DNA from: an uncultured Saprospiraceae bacterium
GTDB taxonomy: Bacteria; Bacteroidota; Bacteroidia; Chitinophagales; Saprospiraceae
Direction of reading: 5' to 3'
Assembly: GCA_937926205.1 (NCBI GenBank)
Contig: CALEYL010000077.1
Coordinates: 47,255 to 111,254 of the forward strand
DNA: 64,000 nucleotides
The notes under the pieces are model-generated. The model was not told the origin of the DNA. It did not search any database and was given only the letters and a program-made list of their open reading frames with translations. Made by a program: the position numbers and the translations under genes. This document shows positions 14,470 to 26,000 of the stretch, in pieces (positions within the stretch are counted from its first letter, which is position 1; the number at the start of each line of letters is the position of its first letter).

Positions 14470-14539
14470 GGGTGAGATTGCTGTGTCCCATGCGATGAGA
14501 AAATGAAACAAACATTTTTCACATTCAAAACCAGATCTA

Positions 14540-15049
14540 ATGAAACGAACACCTTACTCTTTTTTTGCAGCCCTTCTCCTTTTTTGCAGCCTGTTCGGGT
14601 TCCCTACGGTTAGTGCGCAAAATATCGGACTTAGTGTGGTTGGCTCGGCTGGAGGTACAAATACAGGCTCAGGTTTTGGCACTGTATACTGGACCGTAGG
14701 CGAACTGGCCGTAGAAACCCTTGACGAAAACCCGATCAACCTTACCCAGGGATTTCATCAGGTGTTTTATATCCTGGTAAACGAACAAGGGCCCGAAAAA
14801 CCGGATTGGGCACTTCGGCTTTTCCCAAATCCCACGACAGAGTTGGTGACGCTGGAAACGGCTTATACCGGTGAGCTCCTCGTCTCGATTGCCAATCTGA
14901 ACGGACAAACACTGTACACCCAAAAGATCAGCGGCGGCGGGACGAATGCTTTTGACATGAAAGACTATCCCGCCGGCACCTACCTGATGAGCGTCAGAGA
15001 TACGGATCAAGCTCTTCAAACTTTCAAAATTTTAAAAATCGGGCTTTAG
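14540..15049 (+). CDS. Small secreted protein with T9SS C-terminal sorting domain
   Basis: 169 aa. A signal peptide (MKRTPYSFFAALLLFCSLFGFPTVSAQ) is followed by a ~50-aa domain with the pattern VVGSAGGTNTGSGFGTVYWTVGELAVET ... LTQGFHQVF and then a type A T9SS sorting domain from about residue 92 (ALRLFPNPTTELVTLETAYTG ... DYPAGTYLMSVRD ... FKILKI). It is thus expected to cross the outer membrane by T9SS and be anchored or released. The gene at 39299 is a clear paralogue with the same layout; each copy directly precedes a long fibre-like protein. First gene of the RHS operon. Likely a surface subunit; the function of the GSAGG...WTVGE domain is unknown. Confidence 0.87.
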   Translation: MKRTPYSFFAALLLFCSLFGFPTVSAQNIGLSVVGSAGGTNTGSGFGTVYWTVGELAVETLDENPINLTQGFHQVFYILVNEQGPEKPDWALRLFPNPTTELVTLETAYTGELLVSIANLNGQTLYTQKISGGGTNAFDMKDYPAGTYLMSVRDTDQALQTFKILKIGL

Positions 15050-15063
15050 GGCTTCTTTAGTTC

Positions 15064-15121
15064 CGCGGGCTTTAGCCCGCCTTGAAAAATGATCATCAAG
15101 TAAAGCGGACTAAAGCCCGCG
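15064..15121. repeat. Nested inverted repeat (GCGGGCTTTAGCCCGC type)
   Basis: Two 17-bp arms, CGCGGGCTTTAGCCCGC at 15064-15080 and its reverse complement with one mismatch at 15105-15121. Each arm is itself close to palindromic. It lies in the 130-bp gap between the first two operon genes and could slow or terminate transcription, or be a REP-like dispersed repeat. Confidence 0.6.
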
Positions 15122-15179
15122 AAACAAATAGGAGCCATCTAATGCCCATTCTAACTTATTTACTCAAATACCTTTTGTA

Positions 15180-18100
15180 ATGAAACAACAACGACTTCTC
15201 TTTGCTTTATTCATGCTGCTTTTCTGCGCAAGCAGTTACGCGCAAGCGCCCCAGGGGTTTAAATATCAGGCTGTAGCGCGCAATGCAAGTAACCAGCCTT
15301 ATGTCAATGTAAGCATGAGAGTACGCGTCAGTATCGTGCCGCCCGGAGGCTCGGCGGTTTACACCGAAACGCACAATGTTACCACGACAAGCCTGGGCAT
15401 CATCAACCTGAATATTGGCCAGGGCACGCCGGTCAGCGGTGCTTTTGCTGCTATTCCCTGGGCAAGCAGCGAATATTTTTTGCGCATTGAAATCTCTACA
15501 GACAATGGTTTTACCTATGTCGATTTGGGCGTAAGCCCGCTGCTGTCGGTGCCCTACGCCCTTTACGCAGCACAGGCTGGCGGCGGCGGCCCCGGCGATG
15601 CCGACAACAATCCTGCGAATGAATTGCAACAACTGACCAAAACCGGCAACGTCATTTCCCTTTCTCAGGGCGGCGGCAGCGTGACAGACGAAGTGAACGA
15701 CGCAGATGCTAACCCCAACAATGAATTGCAAACGCTTTCGATCAATGGAACGCAACTGTCGATATCCAATGGCAACACCATTGCTTTACCCGTTGGCACA
15801 AACGCGGACAATTGGGGGAATCAGGTGGTGCAAACCGGCGCTGCTTTGAACGGTGAAGGAACCCTGGCCAACCCACTCAACATTGCCCAGCAGGGCGCTA
15901 CTCCGGGGCAAATCCTGCAGTGGAACGGCGCCTCCTGGATCCCTGCCAATCCGCCTTCCGGGCCAGCCGATAATTGGGGCAATCAAGTGGTGCAAACCGG
16001 CTCTACCCTTAGTGGCAATGGTACAGGCGTAAATCCGCTCGGCGTGGCCACTAATTCCATCAATTCCAGCCACATTCAGGATGGCAGCATTCAGGCATCC
16101 GACATTGTAGCGGGCGTTGTGCCCAATTACACGGCAGGCAGCGGCATCCAGCTCAGCGGCAACCAAATTATTAATACCGGAGATGTGAATGCCGGCGATG
16201 ACCTGACATTGAGTACCGGTTTTAGCGGCGATGTAAATGGTACATACAACAACCTGCAGCTCAATTCCGGAGTGGTGGGCAATACCGAATTGGCCAACGG
16301 CGCCGTATCCGGAGATAAAATTGCCCAGCAAGGTGCTTCAAACGGTCAGGTTTTGCAGTGGAACGGCTCGGCCTGGACGCCGGGCACCGTCACGGGCGGC
16401 GGCTCTCCCGACAACTGGGGCAGCCAGGTGGTGCAAACCGGCGCCACCCTTAGTGGGAATGGTACGGCCGTAAATCCTCTCGGCGTGGCCACTAATTCCA
16501 TTAATTCCACCCACATACAGGATGGCAGCATTCAGACATCCGACCTTGCGGCGGGCGTTGTGCCCAATTACACGGCGGGTAGTGGTATACAACTCAGTGG
16601 CAACCAAATTGTGAATACCGGAGATGTGAATGCTGGCGATGACCTGACCTTGAGTACTAGTTTTAGCGGCGATGTCAATGGCACGTACAACAACCTGCAG
16701 CTCAATTCCGGGGTAGTGGGTAACAACGAATTGGCAGATAATTCGATCAATTCTGCGAAAATACAAGATGGCAGCATTCAGGCAACCGATTTGGCAGCAG
16801 GTGTTATTCCCACATACACCGCCGGAACGGGCATCAGCATTTCCGGCAACCAGATTACTAATACGGGAGATGGCGACAACAGCGCCACCAATGAACTTCA
16901 GACCCTTTCTATCAGCGGCACGAGCCTGAGTTTGTCCAATGGCGGTGGCAGTGTCAATTTGCCTGCCGGCCCGACTGGCCCCGCTGGTCCGCAAGGCCCC
17001 GCCGGCCCAACGGGCGCAACAGGGCCACAAGGTCCGGCTGGCGCAACGGGTGCAACGGGGATGACTGGCGCCACCGGCCCGCAAGGCAACCCTGGCCCGC
17101 AAGGCCCCGCAGGCCCACAAGGAGCAACGGGCGCTACCGGCGCACAGGGGCCTCAAGGCCCGCAAGGTCCTCAGGGCCCTGCCGGTACTTATGTCGCTGG
17201 TTCTGGTATCAACATCAGCAGCAATACGATCAGTGCGGTGGATAATTCGGCGACGAATGAGTTGCAGACGTTGTCTTTGAGCGGGACGACTTTATCGCTG
17301 AGCAATGGAGGCGGGAGCGCTAATTTGAGTAGTTTGGGATCAAAGTGGGCAGTGAATAACACAGATATATACAACACCAATAGCGGTAACATCGGAATTG
17401 GAACGAATAGCCCTCAGGGGCGACTCGGGATTCTTGGCAGTAATGCTTTTACAGAAGGAATAAGTTTAATTGGTAGCTTTTCATACGGTATCCATTGTGA
17501 TCCGGATAGTGCCACAGCAGCTTTTGCTACACACCCTTTAGGTTTGGATACAAAAGGTTTGGAAGCTGCAACAAATAACGGTCTCGCCATTGATGCAAAA
17601 ACATTTGGAGACCAGGCAGTCGTGGCCACTTTTGAAAAAGTAAGTTCGATAAACTACCGCCCAAATGTCGTGCTAAGTGGTAATACGCCTTATTTAGACT
17701 TTCAGCATTCATTTCCCAATCAAAGCTCGCTCATTCGTTTTACAGAACCAGCCAACGGTGACAATACCAGTGAATGGTACATTAATGCAAATCCTGATCG
17801 AGAAGACGGGGCCATCCGGTTCGATTATTTTCACAACAATAATTTATTGTTCGAATTCAGCAATCCATTAACCCTTCGGACTTCCGGACGGGTTGGAATC
17901 AATACTGATTCGCCTAATGCAAGTTTGGAAATTAAACAGCGCATGGGCGGAGAGAACAATCTGATGTTAAGTCCACCAGATGGTACTGTAAATGGCAGTT
18001 CGTCTATCATAATGCGCACAAGTCAAGGTTTAAATTCATACAATCAGTTCGATCTTGGGGTAAGTGAGTTCAATAATGACCCCACTATGAGTTTGTATTA

Positions 18101-18824
18101 TCAGTCTTTTACCGGTTCGGCAAGCAGCCTGACTACAATGATGAGACTGAAGGCTTTTGGGGGTTACAGGGCTGAATTTTTTGGACCTCTAAAATGCTCT
18201 AACGTTCTTTCAGTGAGTGACAGGGTTTTAATTGGGGACGTCTCTATTGCTGGTGGCATTTATGGCGCAGTTGAAACAAAGACACCGACCAATCAAACGC
18301 TGGTGCTCCTAAGCTCTCTGGCAAATACAAATAACAAAGGTTTTATAGGGGTCTATTTTAATGGCAGTGCCAGAGCAGGTGCTTACGTCAACGCTTCTAA
18401 TCAAGGTATTCTCTATAGCGATGTCAAAAATTTCCGCATGGAAGATCCCCGGGATGCTGAAAAAGAAATTTGGTACGCTTGTATTGAAGGCCCGGAGGCT
18501 GCGGCCTACGAACGGGGAACAGCACAGCTCCAGCAAGGCTTTTGCGAGGTTCAGTTTTCTGACCATTTCAGCATTGTCGCCAATCCTGAATCTATGACTG
18601 TCATCCTCACGCCATTATCCGCAGATTCCGAAGGTTTGGCTGTGGTTGAAAAAACAGCAACCGGGTTTATGGTGAAAGAACTCCGTCGGGGGCTTGGGAA
18701 TTACAAATTTGACTGGGAGGTTAAATGCGTAAGAAAAGGGTATGAAGACTATCGGGTAATCCGGAATAAATCCGAATGCCAACCCAATGTCTTTGAAAAA
18801 TCCGAAAAAGCAGCAACGGAATAG
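15180..18824 (+). CDS. Secreted fibre-like protein with repeat units and collagen-like segment
   Basis: 1214 aa. A signal peptide (MKQQRLLFALFMLLFCASSYAQ) is followed by a ~115-aa N-terminal domain (APQGFKYQAVARNASNQPY ... LLSVPYALYAAQ) typical of Bacteroidota surface fibres. Residues ~130-590 hold degenerate repeats of the form DNWGxQVVQTGxxLSGNGT ... INSxHIQDGSIQxxDLAAGVVP. A collagen-like run of Gly-X-Y triplets occupies about 596-672 (GPTGPAGPQGPAG ...). A beta-helical region follows, and the last ~125 residues form a conserved end domain (EIWYACIEGPEAAAYERG ... NYKFDWEVKCVRKGYEDYRV). No T9SS tail is seen. Its paralogue at 39847 shares the N-terminal domain and repeat style but ends in a peptidase S74-like chaperone. 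Probably a trimeric extracellular fibre. Confidence 0.87.
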   Translation: MKQQRLLFALFMLLFCASSYAQAPQGFKYQAVARNASNQPYVNVSMRVRVSIVPPGGSAVYTETHNVTTTSLGIINLNIGQGTPVSGAFAAIPWASSEYFLRIEISTDNGFTYVDLGVSPLLSVPYALYAAQAGGGGPGDADNNPANELQQLTKTGNVISLSQGGGSVTDEVNDADANPNNELQTLSINGTQLSISNGNTIALPVGTNADNWGNQVVQTGAALNGEGTLANPLNIAQQGATPGQILQWNGASWIPANPPSGPADNWGNQVVQTGSTLSGNGTGVNPLGVATNSINSSHIQDGSIQASDIVAGVVPNYTAGSGIQLSGNQIINTGDVNAGDDLTLSTGFSGDVNGTYNNLQLNSGVVGNTELANGAVSGDKIAQQGASNGQVLQWNGSAWTPGTVTGGGSPDNWGSQVVQTGATLSGNGTAVNPLGVATNSINSTHIQDGSIQTSDLAAGVVPNYTAGSGIQLSGNQIVNTGDVNAGDDLTLSTSFSGDVNGTYNNLQLNSGVVGNNELADNSINSAKIQDGSIQATDLAAGVIPTYTAGTGISISGNQITNTGDGDNSATNELQTLSISGTSLSLSNGGGSVNLPAGPTGPAGPQGPAGPTGATGPQGPAGATGATGMTGATGPQGNPGPQGPAGPQGATGATGAQGPQGPQGPQGPAGTYVAGSGINISSNTISAVDNSATNELQTLSLSGTTLSLSNGGGSANLSSLGSKWAVNNTDIYNTNSGNIGIGTNSPQGRLGILGSNAFTEGISLIGSFSYGIHCDPDSATAAFATHPLGLDTKGLEAATNNGLAIDAKTFGDQAVVATFEKVSSINYRPNVVLSGNTPYLDFQHSFPNQSSLIRFTEPANGDNTSEWYINANPDREDGAIRFDYFHNNNLLFEFSNPLTLRTSGRVGINTDSPNASLEIKQRMGGENNLMLSPPDGTVNGSSSIIMRTSQGLNSYNQFDLGVSEFNNDPTMSLYYQSFTGSASSLTTMMRLKAFGGYRAEFFGPLKCSNVLSVSDRVLIGDVSIAGGIYGAVETKTPTNQTLVLLSSLANTNNKGFIGVYFNGSARAGAYVNASNQGILYSDVKNFRMEDPRDAEKEIWYACIEGPEAAAYERGTAQLQQGFCEVQFSDHFSIVANPESMTVILTPLSADSEGLAVVEKTATGFMVKELRRGLGNYKFDWEVKCVRKGYEDYRVIRNKSECQPNVFEKSEKAATE

Positions 18825-18864
18825 TTAATTCTTTACCCCATACACTTGGGCAATCAACACGGCT

Positions 18865-20025
18865 ATGTATCGCATTTTTTTACAATCGGTAGCCTTAGCA
18901 GGCCTGCTATTCGTATGCCATCTTGTTCGGGCACAACAAGCCAGTATCCAGTTGATCATACCACCTCCGGTTGAGTTGGCGAATCGCGACCAATGGAATT
19001 TGCTGTTGCAAGCTTCCACTTTCGATACGCTGCCGGTGCTGTTACATGGCACGGTTACGGAGCAAATGAGGGGCAAGGTATATGAAGTCAACTCTGCAGT
19101 TTTTACCCTTCGTCCAGGAAACTACTTGTTCAATACAGGCAATTATGCCCTGTTAGAACCAGAGCAAGTTCTTTTTGAAAGCAGGGATTTTGTAGAGCAT
19201 ATTTCAAGAACAAATACCCTTCCCGGTGGACTGTATGAAATTTGCGTGGAGTTGGTGGATGTGGCACAAAACGTAGTCATTACGCAAACTTGTACCCGGA
19301 TTGACATCAACCTGGTAACACCGCCCGCATTGATCAGCCCGGCCAATGGCTTCCGGCAATGCGAGTTGTTGCCATTGTTTGCATGGGCGCCGCCGCAACC
19401 ACCGCTGACGAATCAGAATATTGAATATGAACTTCGTATTTTCGAAATCCAAGGAAATCAAACACCGGTTGCAGCAGTAGCCGCTAATCCTTTTTGGTAC
19501 GTTGCGCGCAATATTTCTGCGCCCATCCATCAATACGAATTATCTGCCCGGCCATGGTTAAGTGGACGTCAATACGCTTGGTACGTAATTGCTTACACAC
19601 AGAATGGCCTACTTGGAACCAGTGAAATATGGAGTTTTGAACATCAAAATTGCTTGGAATCGGAGATTGCTCCTGACGGCCAACCCGCTGAACAACCCGC
19701 GATCAATAAGCAGGTACCGGGTGTGCAATACTTCGAATTAAAAGCCGACCAGGGGCTGGCGTATTATTTACTTCGGAATTCCAGACTGCACATCGCCTTC
19801 AAGCACGAGTTGATCGGTGATCAGGTTTATCTCAAAATAGAAGATAACAATGGTAGTACGATAGATGCCTGGCAGACTCCGGCGCGCTATGGCTGGAATT
19901 TTGTATCCCTCGATACGGGCACCTGGACAAAAAGACCTGTCAATCAGGAGTACTACAGATTAATTATCATGGACGCTCAGGGGCATGCTCAATCACTGAG
20001 GTTTCAATATTTAACCAACCCATAA
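18865..20025 (+). CDS. Secreted beta-rich protein sharing its N-terminal domain with the 1020-aa protein
   Basis: 386 aa with signal peptide MYRIFLQSVALAGLLFVCHLVRAQ. Residues ~27-150 (SIQLIIPPPVELANRDQWNL ... NYLFNTGNYALLEPEQVLFES ... LPGGLYEICVELVD) align by eye with the start of the protein at 35003 (VQLLLQPPTPGRLLPSDSW ... LTRLDPEQVQTVE ... FSSGNYRLCVTLRRLD). Next comes an Fn3-like segment (PPALISPANGFRQCELLPLFAWAPP ... YELRIFEIQGNQTPVAAV). It lies 6 bp before the 2183-aa gene. The family is unnamed to me; Bacteroidota outer-surface assembly is likely. Because homologous domains bracket the SpvB/RHS pair, a docking or export role for those giants is a reasonable guess. Confidence 0.75.
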   Translation: MYRIFLQSVALAGLLFVCHLVRAQQASIQLIIPPPVELANRDQWNLLLQASTFDTLPVLLHGTVTEQMRGKVYEVNSAVFTLRPGNYLFNTGNYALLEPEQVLFESRDFVEHISRTNTLPGGLYEICVELVDVAQNVVITQTCTRIDINLVTPPALISPANGFRQCELLPLFAWAPPQPPLTNQNIEYELRIFEIQGNQTPVAAVAANPFWYVARNISAPIHQYELSARPWLSGRQYAWYVIAYTQNGLLGTSEIWSFEHQNCLESEIAPDGQPAEQPAINKQVPGVQYFELKADQGLAYYLLRNSRLHIAFKHELIGDQVYLKIEDNNGSTIDAWQTPARYGWNFVSLDTGTWTKRPVNQEYYRLIIMDAQGHAQSLRFQYLTNP

Positions 20026-20031
20026 TCCTTT

Positions 20032-23000
20032 ATGATGCGTTTATCCTCCGCTTACCGAAAATCATGGGTACTCTTCTTGTGCCAATTAATACTTGCTGAA
20101 ATGGTGGCAGCTCCTGTTTGTATGTTGGACCATATAACCTACCGGAGGCAAGCTGTCAATGGCTCCACGCCTTTATTTCAGCAACCTCAGCTCAAGCCAT
20201 CTGCTGGCGAAACGCTACAAGTATTTCCTTCAGCCAGTGAAAGGGAATATATAGCTTCTTTGAATGACGATGGGGGCCCCAGTATGCCTGAAGTGCAATC
20301 TTTTAAACCGCACGACGCTGCTGATCTGGTGGATCCCTTCACCGGCGATTTTTCTTATAACATCCAGTTATTTGACGTGGGGGGCTATCCCGTGAACCTG
20401 AGCTACCAATCCGGAGCAGGTCTCAATGACGAAGCCAGTTGGGTAGGACTGGGTTGGACGCTTAATCCCGGCGCTGTCAACCGACATGTGCGGGGCTTGC
20501 CGGATGATTTTAAAGGAGATCAAATAATGAAAGAACTATCAGCCAAGCCGATGGAGACAATCGGGTTTGGCGGAGAGCTGGGTTTGCAGATTTTTGGTGT
20601 TGAAACAGGTTCCGTAGGCGCAGAGGGCAACCTGAATCTTGGACTTGGCATTCGTTATAACAACTACAATGGTTGGGATGTATCAGCTTCTTTAGGACCG
20701 GAGTTAGACGCTTCGGCGGGCAGCTTCGGGCTCCAATTGGGAGGCGACCTGGAGTTGTCTTCTGCTAGCGGAGCAGATGTTTCCGGGTCTTTATCCATCA
20801 ATTATTCACTTTCGGAGGAGGCAGGGGAGTCCGCATCAGCCATCAGTTCAGGGCTGTCCCTCGGCGGAGGGCTCGGTTTTAGTTACAATTCCCGCCGGGG
20901 CATGGAAGATGTATATTTTAACGGGCAAGCGATTGCGGCTACCCGCGGTCATGTCTACAGTGGCCATACCCGATTTGGGTTGGCAGGAAATTTTTCCTTG
21001 ATGGGGGCAAAAGACATTGATGTTCCTTCTTTCACTATGCCCAAAGTCAGCTCGTCCGTGACTTTCAAAGGCACTTTAGGTGGTGAAATCAACGGAACAC
21101 ATATCAATGGCGAGGTTCATGGGTATTATAATCGGGATAATTTTTTGCAATATGCAACCAGAGATGCCTATGGCTACTTGTACACCCATGAATCCACTAA
21201 CTCGTGGAATTTACACGATGCAGAATTAGAAAAAAACCTGCCTTTCCAAATGGATCGGGCAGTGCTCCCGCTAACAGTTTACGCTTATGATCTATACCAG
21301 GTCAATGCGCAAGGACTGAGCGGCAATTTCAGGCCTTTCCGTGCCGACCAGCCTGTTTTATCGCCTGCTCGGGCTTCCTCGACGGCTTCAGGTACCAGTG
21401 ATGGATTTGAAATTGGCTTGGGTGCATATGCGCATGGTGGATACGATTATGTGCTGAATAATATTCAATCTGAGGAAAATAGGTGGGAAGAATCAAATGC
21501 TTTTGCCTCTGCCCTGGCAGGAACAACCAACGACAAAACGTTAACCGGAGAGCGGGTATATTTTAAGAATGTAGGAGAAGGAAATGCCATGGCCAATCCG
21601 CAGGGATTTGAACGGCTGGGAGGTTTTTTGCCGGCAGCGGTGAAAGTTGAAAACGACAGAACAACTAACCAGTTGGTTGATGCAAGCGGCCAGCAAATCA
21701 CAACAATGAACAGCAATACTTCTTTATTGCGTACAAACCCTGAACCCCGAACCTTGCCGCTTACTTACCTAAGCGCCGAAGAAGCCAATTTTGCTGCCGT
21801 GACGCGGGAGATCGAAGACTATCACCCGGCGAGTCTTCACGCTTTTGGCTTGAGGCGATTTCATCCGGAACGCCGAATAGGCCATCGGAGAGATTCGCTG
21901 TACCGCCTTCCACACCACCTTAGTGAAATCCGGGTAACTCAATCCTCAGGCGCACGCTATATCTTTGGGCTGCCTGCTTACCAAATTGTTCAGGAATCCG
22001 TCTCTTTTAATCTGGGCGAATTGTCGCCAAACCCCGAAACAAATCTGGTTACATACAATCCCGGAACGGATAACAGCGTATCGAATCAAGAATATTATTC
22101 CCGGCAAACAACCCCTGCCTACGCCTACGGTTTTCTACTTACATCTATTCTGTCGCCTGATTACGTAGATATTCAGGCGGATGGACCTTCGCCGGATGAT
22201 TATGGAACCTACACCAGATTTAACTACTCAAAGCAAGAATATCCTTTTCGCTGGCGCTCGCCTATGGAAGAAAACCAGGCATTTTTTCAGGAGCAAACAC
22301 TGAGCAAGGCCGACGACAACATTGGCAGCTATACTTACGGTGAAAAAGAAGTCTGGTACCTGCAAAGCATCGAAACACGTAATTATATTGCCCTCTTTTA
22401 TACTTCTGACCGGGACGATGCCCTCGGCGTCAGGGGTGAAAACGGTGGGTTAGAATTAGACCGGCGGTTGCAAAAATTAGACAGTATCCTGTTGTACACC
22501 CAGGCTGATTTTTTGGCCCGGGGGGATCAGGCTTTGCCCATTAAAACGGTTTATTTTTCTTATGACTACTCTCTTTGCCAGGGGATGCCTAACACCGTTG
22601 AAAATCGGGGAAAACTCACCTTACGTGCAGTTGCTTTCAGCCACCAGAGGTCACGTAAAGAAACTTTTAGTCCTTATCGGTTTAACTATGCCAACAATCC
22701 GGAATATGGGCATTTAAATGCCGATCGCTGGGGCAATTACAAGCCCAATTTTACAGAATCAGAAATACTCGACAACCTCCATTTTCCTTACGCTGAACAA
22801 GGCGAAAATGCAGCCAATGCCAGTGCGTCGGCCTGGTTGCTGTCAGAAATCCGGTTGCCTTCGGGAGGAATCATGCGGGTGGAATACGAAGCCGACGATT
22901 ATGCATATGTACAGGATCAGCCAGCTACGATTATGGCGCCTATCGCAGGTTTTTCTCCTTTGGCCAGCCCTGAAATCCCCGGAGAAGCACAACTTCCTGC

Positions 23001-26000
23001 AAACCTTGGGCTTTCCCTGACAAATCCTGACAACCTGTTTGTTTTCAACTTGCCGCAGCGGCGTTTGGCGCCTGGTTTTCCTTTAATGCGGTTGGGTGCG
23101 TCTTACGGCAATTTTAAGATCAACATCAAAAACAACCTCAAGGAATGGGTTCCCTGTTTTATACCTGCCCGAATACTAAACCAAAGACTTACCTGGGAAA
23201 GTGGGGTTTTCCCGGCCACTCCGGCAGCAACCACTTCCGGTTGGATTGGATTTCCAGGACGGGGAGGCGTTGTCCCCGGATACTCGATCCATCCCGTCAG
23301 ACTGGCTGCCTGGCAAAAACTGAAATATAATTTGCCGGAAGTCGGGTATGATACGAATGGAAAACCAGAAGGTGAAGTTGATTTTATTGAAGCGCTCGAT
23401 CAGTTTGCCGGCGTTGTAGATGAATTGTTCCGAGAAGGAGGAACTTATGGTTTGTTCAGAGACCGAAGGTTAGCCGAAAGCATAGATGGCGGATTTTTGC
23501 GCATCCCGGCTCCCAATGGCCGGAAATTTGGAGGTGGTAGCCGGGTGAGGCGTCTGACCATCAGCGATGAGTGGGGAAACATGCTGCGCAACCCTGAACC
23601 GGGATTGACATTTAGCTATGGACAAGAATATTTTTACACCACAACTACTCATCAGGGGGATACCATCAGCGCCGGAGTGGCGGCTTACGAACCACTATTG
23701 GGAGGAGACGAAAACGCCCTGACTACGCCAATGGTAAACACTTCTGAAAAGGAATTACACAAGCATGCGGCCGATGTAGATGAATTGATGACCATGCGCC
23801 CGATTGGAGAGGCATTTTATCCTGCTCCTCAGGTGGGTTATAGCCGTGTACTGGTTCGAAACATAACCCCTCCTGAAGGCAGCAGCCGCACCAGTACAGG
23901 ATTTACTATACAAGAATTTTATACGGCGAAGGATTTCCCCACAATCACCCGAATAACGCCATTGCAGGCCCATCGCCGAACGCCGGATATTTCGGCGCCG
24001 AATCCGTTTTACAGCAATTTGCAAAACACAGCTACCACTTCCCAGGGGTTCTCAATCGAACTCAACAACATGCATGGCCAGCCAAAGTCAGAAAAGCAAT
24101 ACCAGCAAGACGGGGTGCTCATATCCGGTGTGGAATATCATTATCAAACGGGCAATACCGGTCAATTAGACAATACGGTTACCGTTTACGACCCGGCTAC
24201 GCATACGACCCGGCGAGCACTGATAGGGGTAGAACATGAGACCGTTATTTATCATCAGGAGGTGAGTGCCAGCAGCCAGGCGACTAACGTACAATTCAAC
24301 ATCATGACTTTTCCCGTAGTTGGTCCGGCTCCGACGGTGATTCCCGTGATATTAGCGAATTTCAGTGAAAGCCTCACCCGTTACCGCAGCATCACCCTCA
24401 CCAAAGTCATCCAGCGCACGGGTATACTTCTCGAAGTCATAGCCTTTGAGCGGGGCGGTAGCCTGGCTACCCGGCACATAGTGTACGACGCGCTCACCGG
24501 CCAACCCATTGTGAGCGCCATAGAAAACGAGTACGGAAAGCAGTACTACAATACAACGTTGCCAGCCCACTGGGTTGCGGAATATGCCGGCATGGGGCCT
24601 GCCTTCCAAAGCGAGCGTAACACATATGCGGCATTGAATATCTCCGGAGATGGCTCAGCAAATATTTCTAACGGAATAAGCTCCGGGTTTTTCCCAGGCG
24701 ATGAATGGTTATTGCGCAATACGGGCGATCTTAGTTCGATGCGTAAGGCATGGCTAAGCCACCGCGATGGGAATACCGCTTACTGGATTGACGAAAGTGG
24801 CGATTTTATTCCGGGCGGCCAATATATCGGACGTTGTCTGCGCTCCGGACGCCGCAATCAGATAGCCGCCTCCGCGGCCTCTTTCACGGGCTTCCGGCAT
24901 CCAATGGCCGATGGTCGGAATATCTTCTCAGCGGGTAATCCGGCGACCCAACAAATTCTTCATTCCGAAGTACAGACTTTTTCTGAAAACTGGCAAACCT
25001 ACTACGGGGCGAGGCCGCGCGGGCTTAGAGGAGGGTGTTCTTGTGAAGGGACGAGCGTGGGTGGCGGTAAATTTTTGACCCTGCTAAGCTTCTTGTTCAG
25101 CGTTCAGCCTACAGGATTATTTGATTTTGGCAGAATAGACATTACAGACCAGAACTTCCTACCCTTAACCAGCATCGGATTAGGCCGTCCTGATGAGTTA
25201 TACTGGGTAGGCGGGCTGTCAGGAGCCGGATATGAAGCCTCCATTTATGAAAGCGGGCACCGCCTCAGATGCAGGCTTCGGCTAACTCCCGCTGGGGAAA
25301 CCCCCCTTTCAGCCGTCCTGCCATCGCGCTACGAGGAAAAAAGGATACCATTTTCCGTTTCCTTGGCCGGGTTAACAAGTATTTCCTGCGGAGACGCACC
25401 AAATGAAGCACTCTTGGTAAGACTCGGTTATTCGCGTAGAGGTTTTGCTAACTTTTATCTGTGGACTGATTGCTTAGTGATTCCCAGCTGTGCATATCAA
25501 TACAACTTCTCGCAAGGCGCTTGCCAGCTTGGGGTGGGCGCCCGGATCAATCCCTACCTTAATAATGCCCGGGGGGTATGGCGGCCTGCTGCTGCTTATC
25601 AGTATGTGGGCTTGCGCGTGAGCAACGACCGGCCGGCGGAATCAGGGTATTATGAAAACTTCAACAGCTTTTTCCAATTAGAAAACGGCCAATTGAAAGT
25701 TATGGGCGGCGCCAATTGGCAGCGCGCTGCTCAAAACACCCTTGTTGAACCACACGGACAAACCTTAGAAACCCAGGATGCTCTTGGTATTTATTCCAGC
25801 CAATTGTACGGCTACAACTTTAACCTTCCGGTGGCGACAGCGGTTAATGCACGCTATCATGACATAACCGTAGACGGGTTTGAAGACTACGATTTTAATA
25901 ATTATCCCGCAACGGCAACCGGAGCTTGTGAACTACCCGCCCACTTCCGGATAAGCAATCCCGGCGATATTACAGAAGAACAAAGCCATACCGGCCGCCG

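Larger units (their letters stand above)
13864..14539. other. Long intergenic region holding a duplicated segment and the RHS operon promoter
   Basis: 676 bp without an intact gene. From about 14000 it matches the segment beginning near 43973: the same stretch ending CATCAGGTCAAGTAGATG, the start of the 291-aa membrane-protein gene, then (after a deletion) the palindrome, promoter and leader found again at 44934-45110. Bases 13864-13990 show nothing recognisable. Confidence 0.7.

Noticed and set aside
13864..14539. Insertion sequence or integrase site as cause of the duplication
   Set aside because: No transposase, terminal inverted repeats or target duplication could be seen at either copy.
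16338..17165. Minus-strand frame of 275 codons
   Set aside because: Antisense to the repeat and collagen-like part of the fibre gene; no start context or motif of its own.
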